Assembly: GCF_016545825.1 (NCBI RefSeq)
Contig: NC_052616.1
Coordinates: 9,114,001-9,178,000, forward strand
Reading direction: 5' to 3'
From: Eucalyptus grandis
Lineage: Eukaryota > Streptophyta > Magnoliopsida > Myrtales > Myrtaceae
DNA: 64,000 bases
The position numbers were made by a program, and so were the translations under genes. A model generated the notes under the pieces. The model saw only the letters and a program-made list of their open reading frames with translations. It was not told where the DNA came from and made no database searches. How positions within the stretch are numbered: position 1 is the stretch's first letter; each line of letters opens with the position of its first letter. Positions 23,395-32,990 of this stretch are shown here, in pieces.

Positions 23395-23987
23395 ATGACG
23401 AAAACCGACCAAGAATCGCTGCACTACATGGACGAGGAGGCGAAGCGCAAGAAGAGGATGAAGTGGACGATCGGCATCATCGCCTTCGTCATCTTACAGG
23501 TAGTCCAAGCTCTCTTCTTCGTCCTGGTCATCATGAAGTTCAAGTCCCCCAAGTTCAGGGTTGGTGAGTTCGACATCCAAACCTTGAATGTCGGGATTCA
23601 GGCCTCGCCCTCGTTCAATATGAGCTTTGTCGCTCCGATCCGGGTCAAGAACACCAACTGGGGTCCTTTCAAGTATGATGCTTCTACTGTTAGCTTCACC
23701 TATGGCGGTGCCCAAGTGGGACAAGCGATCATTCCCAAGAGCAAGGCCAACTTCAAGTCCACCAAGAAGATCGATCTGGATGTGACCTTGAGCTCCACAA
23801 ATTTGCCAGCACTTCGAATCTTGGGAACGAGTTGAGCTCAGGGATCATAACGTTGAACAGCCAAGGAGAGCTCAAAGGGAAAGTGACAGTCATGTTCATG
23901 TTCAAGAAGACGAAAATCTCCCAAATGAATTGCACATTGGTCATCAATACAGCAACCAAGGCAGTCCAATCCTTGACATGTAAATGA
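23395..23987 (+). pseudogene. LEA_2 gene with a one-base deletion (L3)
   Basis: ATG 23395 opens a frame nearly identical to L4 (head MTKTDQESLHYMDEEAKRKK, anchor, TNWGPFKYD, FKSTKKIDL). After about residue 139 the frame changes: L4 reads TTGCCAAGCGCTTCG, while L3 reads TTGCCAGCACTTCG, one base fewer, near 23806. The frame then ends at a TGA 23833-23835, giving 146 residues that lack the last third of the domain. In the shifted frame the rest is intact to TGA 23985-23987, with QMNCT and QSLTCK, and the total of 593 bases is one short of 594. It is a very young pseudogene, a null allele or a base-calling error. Confidence 0.88.
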
Positions 23988-24604
23988 GGATGCAAGAGCA
24001 TGTGATTCTCCATAAGACAACTTGTGCTTTGTCACAAAATCTTTTGTGGATTAGATAAGATTTGTAATTTCACATATTTTCTTTCATTTGGTGTCGCCGT
24101 ACTTCTCTTGTAATTTCACACTCCTATTGTTGATATGAGGATACGAGCCTTCGATTTTCTATTTCTTCTTCGCTTACTGAATTCGTGGCTCGCTTTTTCT
24201 AAGAAACCAGGAAGAGGACATACTGAGCCACCATCATTAACATAATGACATCGATGCACTTAACGTGATAAGTGATTATTACTCGAGTTAAATGAAGTAA
24301 ATATCGAACTAATAAATTTGTCACAAGGCCAATGAGAAAGTTGACCCAGTTGATAAGGTTTCTTCCCTCTCTTCTTGATTGCTTGCGAGTTCTTTCCTGC
24401 TTGAGATGCTAGTCCTTTTTAATTTTGCAGTTAAATTACTGGATGCGTTAATTCTTAATTACCCATTTCAATTCATCGTACCGTAAAAGTATTTTTTACA
24501 TCAGTCATTAGTAATTGATTTTATAAGATTAATAAGGTTAAATGTAACTTTCTGTCTGCCTCTCATCAGGAACTCACCCACACGTGGTTAGTAATAAGAA
24601 AAAG

Positions 24605-24720
24605 TAAGTAGGTGCCCATCAACGCAACTTTGTCATAATAAATCGAAATTAAGTATTGAGGTAAGCATGTGCCCATCAACGCAACTTTGCCATAAAAACT
24701 CGAAAATTAAGTATTGAGGT
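24605..24720. repeat. Two-copy tandem repeat, about 58-base unit
   Basis: GTGCCCATCAACGCAACTTT occurs at about 24612 and 24669, each followed by a TTAAGTATTGAGG block. A related single piece is at about 28380. Confidence 0.85.
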
Positions 24721-25652
24721 ATCGGGTAATTACATTACATAACGTTTTCACCATGTTTAAGTAATTTTTTTAATACAGAAAAAGTAAGCACGCGCCAACC
24801 CAATATTAGTGAGTCCCACACATTATTAGTACATTTTCATATAGTATAGTAAGCTTTAGTATATTGGGATTTTTATTGAGTAGAATGTAACCCGATTCAG
24901 TAGCTTTCCCTAACAGGTGGTAATTTCGAACGTCTCAGTAGCTAAAAAAAATGATTAACTTTCTCGAGAAATTACTTGTGTTAAACAGCAAAGCAAGTTA
25001 CACATTGTTTTTGTAAAAACATATTTGATCCGACGACAATCTGCGCATCCGTCCACTGAAATTGGCCGGCTTGATATTCGTTGGTCTCTCAAATTCTTTT
25101 ACCTTCGTTCACGTGATTATAAACTTTTATTAAAACGAAAAGCTTCTCACAACTGGCGAAGCATAGGTCTTCACGTGCACATTATGTCTCGAAGTGCCGC
25201 TAGAACGAATTGCTTACCTTCAGGTTGAGTTCGAGTCAACTCATCGGGCATCAACGTTCGAAGTTAATTGAAGGTAAGCAAAGCAAATCAAAAGTCGAAA
25301 TTTCCCCAATTTTCACTTGAGAAGCGTATCTAGATTGCTCAAGTTATAGACAATCACTAGTGATTGGTTTGCTTCAAATGTAATGTAAGCTGTGCAAATG
25401 TTGCTTGAGATGTATTCTCAAGCTTTCGAAACAAAACTATCACATGATACCTCGATTCATAAATCTATAGTACCAATCATGCGGCAACTCATAATTTTGC
25501 TTGTGCACGTACATCTATCGAGTTGAATTGAGTAACTGGTTAAGAAAATAAGAGATGCTAATGAATTGCAATCGATGTGGATGTTGTTTCAATGCATTTG
25601 AAATATTGCAACGAGGAACTCCTGATCACTAACAAATTAAGTTGCCCTAGCT

Positions 25653-25911
25653 GTGCGCCATGGCCATTATCCCAGCTACATCATCGATGAAAGGGAGAAA
25701 AAGTTGAGCGGTACAAATTCATTCAATCATAACAAAGTGTGTTTTTGTCCAAAAATCAACACTTGCTTAGTTAAACCTCTTACCATCGAGAAGCCGTGCG
25801 CCATGGCCATTATCCCAGCTACATCATCGATGAAAGAGAGAAAAAGTTGAGCGGTACAAATTCATTCAATCATAACAAAGTGTGTTTTTGTCCAAAAATC
25901 AACACTTGCTC
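25653..25911. repeat. Two-copy tandem repeat, 143-base unit
   Basis: GTGCGCCATGGCCATTATCC starts at 25653 and again at 25796. The copies are nearly identical through AAAATCAACACTTGCT and then diverge, so the second copy is partial. Confidence 0.95.
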
Positions 25912-26572
25912 AGCTAATCAATTTTTCCATAAGGGAACCAGTTTAGAAATGAATTAATCAAATTACCTGGTTTTTGGGCAAAGGCTACTCGGCTATTTGA
26001 CCATATCGAAAAACACTAGGCCATCCTCGAACATGTCATCCGTAGCTTGATCAGGATGTATGCTACCTTAAGGAGGTTAATTAGTGTGCCAACTTACCAG
26101 CTAAAAACTAGCCTTGGAATAGAGACCTTTGTTTTACATACTAATCTCTTTGTGCACAAGTTAAAATTTGTTCGGTGAAATGGAAGAATCCAAACCTTCG
26201 TGTTTGGGGTTAAGTCCAAGTTTAACAACTATATTAGCCAATTAAATCATGCAAATTATCATATAAATGGTCATGCGCACATGGCGAGTACTGGCAGACT
26301 TCAACTATGTATTATATATCCTGAGATCAACGAAGATCGTCTTCTAATAATCAATAGAAGCACGTAGCTAACCGTTCCATTTGGTACGGGGACGAAACCT
26401 TAGGGGTGTTCAGGTCATTTGAAAAGTCAATAAACTCAAGCTCTCTCCACCGGCTCTTGTCCGTTCGCACCTCCAAGGGTCTGCCTCAGCGTATTGGTCG
26501 AGACCGCACGATGATCGAAGCATCTAATTTTCGGCGATATATATTCCATTTAATATTAGAGAAAAGAAAATC

Positions 26573-26717
26573 CACGTGTAAACTCGCGTTCGTCTGGAAA
26601 GCGAGAATATTTCAACACGGGATGCTTTTGCTTTTGGCATGTGGAGTCGAACATGTTCTAGGAAGGAGCCTTTGGTCATAACAAGTCGTCTGAGGTACGC
26701 ACCAGAATCTATATAAA
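26573..26717 (+). promoter_or_regulatory. Promoter of L4: ABRE-like G-box, shared box and TATA box
   Basis: CACGTG in CCACGTGTA (26573-26581) is a G-box of the type bound by abscisic-acid-response bZIP factors. It is degenerate (CGGCGTGTAA) before L5. The shared box TTCGTCTGGAAAGCGAGAAT starts at 26589, with TCTGGAA in place of TCTAGAA. TATATAAA is at 26710-26717. ABA control is inferred from motif identity only. Confidence 0.6.
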
Positions 26718-26846
26718 CACCCACCTCAATTCAGTCCTCACAGCTTTCCAACTCTCCATATTCGTCAGCAAAACACCGAATTGAGATCACACACCAAGGA
26801 AGAAAAAGAAAAGTTCCATCTGTCCAAGAGAGAGAAGAAATCGGCA

Positions 26847-27437
26847 ATGTCGAAGGACAACGAATCGCTGCACTACATGGACGAGGAGGCGAAGCGCAAG
26901 AAGAGGATGAAGTGGACGATCGGCATCATCGCCTTCGTCATCCTACAGGTAGTCCAAGCTCTCTTCTTCGTCCTGGTCATCATGAAGTTCAAGTCCCCCA
27001 AGTTCAGGGTCGGTGAGTTCGACATCCAAACCTTGAATGTCGGGACTCAGGCCTCGCCCTCGTTCGATATGAGCTTTGTCGCTCCGATCCGGGTCAAGAA
27101 CACCAACTGGGGTCCTTTCAAGTATGATGCTTCTACTGTTAGCTTCACCTATGGCGGTGCCCAAGTGGGACAAGCGATCATTCCCAAGAGCAAGGCCAAC
27201 TTCAAGTCCACCAAAAAGATTGACGTGCATGTGACCTTGAGCTCTTTGAATTTGCCAAGCGCTTCGAATCTTGGGAACGAGTTGAGTTCAGGGATCATAA
27301 CATTGAACAGCCAAGGTGAACTCAAAGGGAAAGTAACGGTCATGTTCATGTTCAAAAAAACAAAAATCTCCCAAATGAATTGCACCATAGCCATCAATAC
27401 AGCAACCAAGGTGGTCCAATCCTTGACATGTAAATAA
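26847..27437 (+). CDS. LEA_2 family membrane-anchored protein (L4)
   Basis: 196 residues from ATG 26847 to TAA 27435-27437, one exon. The open frame extends upstream to a TTG at 26781, but those codons fall in the 5' untranslated region and the paralogues all start at the equivalent of MSKDNES. Residues 1-22 are charged and end KRKKRMK, 23-46 are the membrane anchor (IGIIAFVILQVVQALFFVLV), and about 70-190 form the LEA_2 domain. It ends QSLTCK. It is almost identical to L3 up to the L3 frameshift, so the two are the youngest pair in the array. The domain is predicted to face away from the cytosol. Confidence 0.95.
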   Translation: MSKDNESLHYMDEEAKRKKRMKWTIGIIAFVILQVVQALFFVLVIMKFKSPKFRVGEFDIQTLNVGTQASPSFDMSFVAPIRVKNTNWGPFKYDASTVSFTYGGAQVGQAIIPKSKANFKSTKKIDVHVTLSSLNLPSASNLGNELSSGIITLNSQGELKGKVTVMFMFKKTKISQMNCTIAINTATKVVQSLTCK

Positions 27438-29190
27438 GAATGCAAGAGTGTTTGATTCTCCATTAGATGGCTTGTGCTTTGTCACAGACATTTTGCGGTT
27501 TCGATAAGATTTGTAATTCTACCTTTTCTCTTGTCACTCGTTATCACCTTGCTTCTATTGGAATATCACATTTGTTGTTGAATTGAGGATTTGAGCCTCT
27601 TGTTTTCTTTTGCTTCTTAGTTTCCCGAACTCTTTGTTCCCTTTCCTATAAAATGAGGAAGGGGACCCACCAAGCCACCTTCCATTAATACTATGACACC
27701 GAGCTCTTATCATCATAAGTAGTTGTCACACGAGTCAAAAGATGTAAACATCAACAAATTAACTTTGCCAGTTCTTTCCTGCTTGTGATACTAGTCCTTC
27801 TAACTTTTTCTAGTTAATTACTAGATGTATAAATGCTTAATTACCTATTTCATAGTAAAAGTTAATGGCTATATGTTATGAAGGTTTTTTTTTTTTATCG
27901 ATCATACTCCATTCATATTCTAACTCTCACTCTCAGACTTTTGCCATACTTCCTTGCAAGGCGTGAGAGTCGAAACCTACATTTGAAACTAATTCGTCCC
28001 TATCCTAACCTCCCTTGAAAATGTGAGGATTCGAACCCCCACCTCCCCCTTCCATGTTGGAAAGGTATCCCAGTGGTTGACTATATGTTATGAAGTTGAA
28101 AAGCACTTCTCCCCGTGAAAATTTTATAACCAATTTACCCATGTTTAGTAACTCCTCAGGGTGTTCGGAACCTTTTCATATAAAGAAAAGTAAGTATCAA
28201 TATATCAGGCAATTTTCGTTTGTCTTTTTCACGATGGTTAGTAAGCATTTCATCCTTTGGAAAACTAAGTCTGCATCAATCATTGGTAATTTAGTTGTCT
28301 AGATTAGTTATTTTCATACAAAATAACATCTAGCCTATCACTCATAAGTAACTCACTGACGTGATTAGTAGCATTAAAAAGTAAGCATATGCCCATCAAC
28401 GCTAATAGTAATTGTGTTACATGATTTTTAAGTCGTCGTAGTAGAAGATAAGTTTGAACTCTATCGACAATTAGTAGCTTCTCAACATGATATGATGCAG
28501 GAGCAAGTGTGGAGAAGTAGGAGGTAACATAAATGAACTTAAAAGAAATAGGTCACTCGCCACCCATAGATAATTTACCTAAGAAATAAGAGCAAAACAA
28601 AAAATATTTTTTATACTCAAGCCAAAGGCTCAAAATAATTTACTAAACAAACGAGCTTTGCCTTTTCATTCATCATAGCATACTTATATAAATGAGCATG
28701 GAACAACCCTCAAAATATGAGTAATTGCGAAAACTCATTGGAAAAACAAAAATACTGATAGGAAACACAAACTAGTTTTACTATAAAATAGCCACAACCA
28801 AATAAGGACTCTAGAAATTTAAACAACATTTACTAAATCCTAAAGATATGATAAATAAATATAGTTGGTTATAGGCCTCCAACTTTTACGAGTTACAAAT
28901 TAGCTGAATGAATGGCCTTCAAGAAATGCTCCGGAATCAAGATGAGTGATTTTTGTCATGGTAACTCAAAATTAAGTAATGATATATATATATATGCCAA
29001 AAAATTACCAACAAAAAACATTTCCAAATATATTGATTGATAAAGTAAATTAATAAAGGTTGCGAAAGGTCCTTTGTTGATTTTGAACATGAAAGTAAAT
29101 GACAACAAATTTAAAGGTCACCAAACTGAAGGTAATCACAAACAATCACGTAAATTGAAGTGCCACTAGGTCAAATGGCTTACCTTCATA
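27438..29190. other. Spacer between L4 and the tandem array
   Basis: 3' flank of L4, a SINE (listed separately), AT-rich DNA and the start of the duplicated block carrying L5. No gene seen. Confidence 0.5.
27884..28080 (-). mobile_element. tRNA-related SINE, minus strand
   Basis: 197 bases flanked by perfect 15-base direct repeats CTATATGTTATGAAG (27869-27883 and 28081-28095). Read on the minus strand, it has a perfect RNA polymerase III B box GGTTCGAATCC (28027-28037) about 45 bases from its 5' end and ends in a 12-base poly(A) run (27885-27896 on plus as T). The A box is weak. Long target duplication, internal promoter and A-tail together define a SINE mobilised by LINE machinery. It was inserted 0.45 kb downstream of L4. 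Confidence 0.88.
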
Positions 29191-30577
29191 TTCACTTCGG
29201 ATCAACTCATCAGTCATCGAAGTGCCTTGTTAATGTCTCTTTGGGTCAAAATTGGGTCGAGGCATTGTTTGTTAGATTCAAAGAGTTCGGCACTAGGAAA
29301 GCAAAAGCTAGGGAGTTTGGAGAGAGACATAAGCAAGCAAAGCAAAGCAAAAGTCCAATTTTTCCCAACTTAACATATGAACAAAATTAAGAGACCTTGT
29401 TTAGTTTTGAGCTTCAGATTCACTTCGGATCAACTCATCAGTCATCGAAGTGCCTTGTTAATGTCTCTTTGGGTCAAAATTGGGTCGAGGCATTGTTTGT
29501 TAGATTCAAAGAGTTCGGCACTAAAAAGCAAAAAGCTAGGGAGTTTGGAGAGAGACATAAGCAAGCAAAGCAAAGCAAAAGTCCAATTTTTCCCATCGAG
29601 CTTCAGATTCACTTCGGATCAACTCATCAGTCATCGAAGTGCCTTGTTAATGTCTCTTTGGGTCAAAATTGGGTCGAGGCATTGTTTGTTAGATTCAAAG
29701 AGTTCGGCACTAAAAAGCAAAAAGCTAGGGAGTTTGGAGAGAGACATAAGCAAGCAAAGCAAAGCAAAAGTCCAATTTTTCCCATCGAGCTTCAGATTCA
29801 CTTCGGATCAACTCATCGAGTCATCGAAGTGCCTTGTTAATGTCTCTTTGGGTCAAAATTGGGTCGAGGCATTGTTTGTTAGATTCAAAGAGTTCGGCAC
29901 TAAAAAGCAAAAAGCTAGGGAGTTTGGAGAGAGACATAAGCAAGCAAAGCAAAGCAAAAGTCCAATTTTTCCCATCGAGCTTCAGATTCACTTCGGATCA
30001 ACTCATCAGTCATCGAAGTGCCTTGTTAATGTCTCTTTGGGTCAAAATTGGGTCGAGGCATTGTTTGTTAGATTCAAAGAGTTCGGCACTAGGAAAGCAA
30101 AAAGCTAGGGAGTTTGGAGAGAGACATAAGCAAGCAAAGCAAAGCAAAGTCCAATTTTTCCCATCGAGCTTCAGATTCACTTCGGATCAACTCATCGGTC
30201 ATCGAAGTGCCTTGTTAATGTCTCTTTGGGTCAAAATTGGGTCGAGGCATTGTTTGTTAGATTCAAAGAGTTCGGCACTAGGAAAGCAAAAAGCTAGGGA
30301 GTTTGGAGAGAGACATAAGCAAGCAAAGCAAAGCAAAAGTCCAATTTTTCCCAACGAGCTTCAGATTCACTTCGGATCAACTCATCAGTCATCGAAGTGC
30401 CTTGTTAATGTCTCTTTGGGTCAAAATTGGGTCGAGGCATTGTTTGTTAGATTCAAAGAGTTCGGCACTAGGAAAGCAAAAAGCTAGGGAGTTTGGAGAG
30501 AGACATAAGCAAGCAAAGCAAAGCAAAAGTCCAATTTTTCCCAACTTAACATATGAACAAAATTAAGAGACCTTGTT
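29191..30577. repeat. Seven-copy tandem array, 189-190 base unit
   Basis: Copies begin (TTCACTTCGG) at 29191, 29419, 29608, 29797, 29987, 30176 and 30366. The last six follow at 189-190 bases and are nearly identical. The first is separated by a short spacer (AACTTAACATATGAACAAAA...), which recurs after the last copy at about 30543-30577. Because 189 is a multiple of three, open frames of up to 243 codons run through the array in more than one plus-strand frame. They have no start context or family resemblance, and I do not treat them as genes. Confidence 0.95.
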
Positions 30578-30583
30578 AAGTTT

Positions 30584-30585
<2 letters not shown>

Positions 30586-30631
<46 letters not shown>
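30586..30631. repeat. CT dinucleotide microsatellite
   Basis: About 22 CT units directly after the 189-base array. Confidence 0.95.
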
Positions 30632-30634
<3 letters not shown>

Positions 30635-31297
30635 CTGTAACCTCTTCCCGGCTCTACCATAGGAGTTGATTATAAAAAATTTCAAAATGATTTAATCAAA
30701 TTACTTGGTTTTGGATCAAGGCTATCTGACCATTTGACAATATTGAAGTGGCTAAACAAACCCTATGTCATCCTCTAGCACGTCATGAGTAGCTTGATCA
30801 CATTGCCATGGGAGGTTAATCATCGTGCCCTTACCAGCTAAAAATACGGTCTTGTCACGAGGTTTTACATTTGGACGGTGCAATGGAAGAATCCAAACCC
30901 TCATGTTTGGGGCTAAGACTAAGGTTAACAACTATATCAACCAATTAAATAATGCAAATTATTATAACATAAGTCACGCGGACATGGCCAGTATTGGCAG
31001 ACCTCAACTAAGTCTTATTTAACCTTAGATCAACGAAGATTGCCTTTTAATATTCAATGAAAAGACCTAGCTAACTGTTCCATTTGCAACGGTGACGAGA
31101 CCTCAACTGTGCAACATCCTAAACTCGTGAAAAAGTCAATAAACTCAAGCTCTCTCCACCTGCTTTTGTCCGTTTGTACCTCCAGAGGTTTGTCTTGGCG
31201 TTTTGGCTGAGACCGTGAAACGATCGAAGCTTCTGATTTTCGGCAATTTGTATTCAATTTTATATTGGAGAAAAGAAAATCGGCGTGTAAAATCGCG
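30632..31297. other. 5' flank of L5
   Basis: Aligns with 25930-26590 before L4 (shared blocks near the TTTGACCATAT/TTTGACAATAT, GTAGCTTGATCA and GCTAACTGTTCCATTTG parts). No gene seen. Confidence 0.6.
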
Positions 31298-31428
31298 TTC
31301 GTCTAGAAAGTTAGAATTTCAGCCTTAAATGGTCTTTGGCGTGTGGAGTCGGATACCGTGACGTGTTCCCGGAAGGAGCCTTTGGTCATAACAAGTCGCC
31401 TTTGGCGCGCCCCAGAATCCATATAAAT
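31298..31428 (+). promoter_or_regulatory. Promoter of L5: shared CTAGAA box and TATA box
   Basis: TTCGTCTAGAAAGTTAGAAT starts at 31298. ATATAAAT is at 31421-31428, 134 bases before the ATG. The G-box present before L4 is mutated here. Confidence 0.65.
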
Positions 31429-31562
31429 GCCCACCTCCTCAATTCATTCCTCACAGCTTCTCCAAATCTCCAAATTCGTTAAGAAAACACCCAATTGAGA
31501 TCACCCGACAAGGAAGAAGGCAGAAAACTTCCCTTCTGTTCAGAAGAGAGAAGAAATCCGTG

Positions 31563-32153
31563 ATGTCGAAGGACAACGAATCACTGCACTACATGAACGA
31601 GGAGGCGAAGCGCAAGAAGAGGATGAAGTGGACGATCGGCATCATCGCCTTCGTCATCTTTCAGGTACTCGTAGCCGTCTTCTTCGTCCTAGTCATCATG
31701 AAGTTCAAGTCCCCTAAGTTCAGGGTCGGTGAGTTCAACGTCCAAACCTTGAACGTCGGGAATCAGGCCTCACCCTCGTTCAACATGAGCTTCGTCGCTC
31801 CGATCCGGGTCAAGAACACCAACTGGGGTCCCTTCAAGTACGATGCTTCTACTGTTAGCTTCACCTATGGGGGCGTCCAAGTGGGACAAGCGACCATTCC
31901 CAAGAGCAAGGCCAACTTCAAGTCCACCAAGAAGATCGATGTGCCCGTGACCTTGAACTCCGATGCTTTGCCTACTAGTTCGAACCTTGGGAGCGAATTG
32001 AGCTCGGGGATCATAACCTTAAATAGCCAAGGCGAGCTCAAAGGAAAGGTAACAGTCATGTTCATGTTTAAGAAGACGAAGATATCCCAGATGAATTGCA
32101 CCATTGCTATCGATACAACGACCAATGCGATCCACTCCTTGTCGTGTAAATGA
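31563..32153 (+). CDS. LEA_2 family membrane-anchored protein (L5)
   Basis: 196 residues from ATG 31563 to TGA 32151-32153. The frame begins one codon earlier with GTG, which is not used. The head MSKDNESLHYMNEEAKRKK nearly equals that of L4. The anchor differs (FQVLVAVFFVLV instead of LQVVQALFFVLV). The LEA_2 domain carries TNWGPFKYD, YGGVQVGQA, FKSTKKIDV and QMNCTIAID, and the product ends HSLSCK. It is intact, and its gene lies in the third of the three similar blocks (L3, L4, L5). Confidence 0.95.
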   Translation: MSKDNESLHYMNEEAKRKKRMKWTIGIIAFVIFQVLVAVFFVLVIMKFKSPKFRVGEFNVQTLNVGNQASPSFNMSFVAPIRVKNTNWGPFKYDASTVSFTYGGVQVGQATIPKSKANFKSTKKIDVPVTLNSDALPTSSNLGSELSSGIITLNSQGELKGKVTVMFMFKKTKISQMNCTIAIDTTTNAIHSLSCK

Positions 32154-32364
32154 GAGATGCGAGTTTGTGATTTCTAAATTAGGTGGCTTGTGTGCCTAGC
32201 GATTTCTTTTAGATGTTAGGTTTTATTTTTCTCTTCTTTGTTTTTTTGGTTGTCCATGGATTATGTGGAATCCTACTACATATTTACGATTGATTTTCTG
32301 CTTCGCTGCAATTTCACATGACCAACTTATACTTTATAAATGTTTTTGATTAATATTTATATTT
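32154..32364. other. 3' flank of L5
   Basis: AT-rich likely 3' untranslated region and flank. Nothing else seen. Confidence 0.5.
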
Positions 32365-32981
32365 TGAGAAAATTACCAAAAAAGTCTTAAACATATTATA
32401 ATTGTGGTGATTAAATCAAAAAATTATTTTTTTGGCCAATTGATTTCTAAATCTTTTGCAATTATGTCAATTTAGTCCAATCGGTCAAATTTGGCCAACC
32501 AGCGTTAATGTAGACGTCGGTTAGTACCAATGGATAATTTTTTATGATATTTCTTTTTCAAACTTTTATTTATTCTTTTCCTTTTTTCTTCTCTTTTTTC
32601 CCCTCCTCCCTCCTTCTTCCTCTTAACGGTGTTCACCAATCTCCAACGACTAGCAAGGTTGCCTTGCCAGTGGCTAGGCAAGCTCGCTCTCGCTAGCTCA
32701 CCGATCCACTGGCCCTCCCCTCTGGACGATTGCTAAAGCGAGAGGAAGAATGGAAGAGAGAGAGAGGGACAAAAATATATATAAAATATAAAATATATAT
32801 TATTAAAAATTGTCCGTCAACGCTGGCTAGCATCCATATTAGCACTAGCCGGCTAAATTTGATCAAATAGACTAAATTGGCACAATTGCAAAAAGTTTAG
32901 AACTCAATTATCCAAAAAAATAAATTTAAAACTAAATCGGCACAATTATAATAGATTTATGATTTTTTTGGTAATTTTCCC
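32365..32981. mobile_element. Fold-back MULE-like element with long inverted repeats
   Basis: The first about 190 bases (GAGAAAATTACCAAAAAAG...) are an imperfect inverted copy of the last about 175 (ending TTTTTTGGTAATTTTCCC). They flank a GC-richer core with GCAAGGTTGCCTTGCCAGTG. Nine-base flanks TTTATATTT (32356-32364) and TTTATATGT (32982-32990) agree at 8 of 9, as expected for a Mutator-type target duplication. It has no coding capacity and would need a transposase from elsewhere. Confidence 0.75.
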
Positions 32982-32990
32982 TTTATATGT

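Larger units (their letters stand above)
23988..26572. other. Spacer between L3 and L4
   Basis: 3' flank of L3 followed by the duplicated 5' flank of L4. A diverged single copy of the 189-base unit lies at about 25210-25315. Two tandem duplications are listed separately. Part of 24400-24560 aligns with 27775-27870 downstream of L4, and 25930-26340 aligns with 30690-31040 upstream of L5. No gene seen. Confidence 0.55.

Noticed and set aside
26943..27230. Antisense ORFs opposite the LEA_2 genes (also at 15489, 23494, 31865, 36916)
   Set aside because: They mirror the codon pattern of the sense genes and vary with them; no independent coding signal.
29377..30566. Long plus-strand ORFs (up to 243 codons) as a repeat protein
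   Set aside because: They come from a tandem repeat whose length is a multiple of three; more than one frame is open, and no domain or start context is seen.
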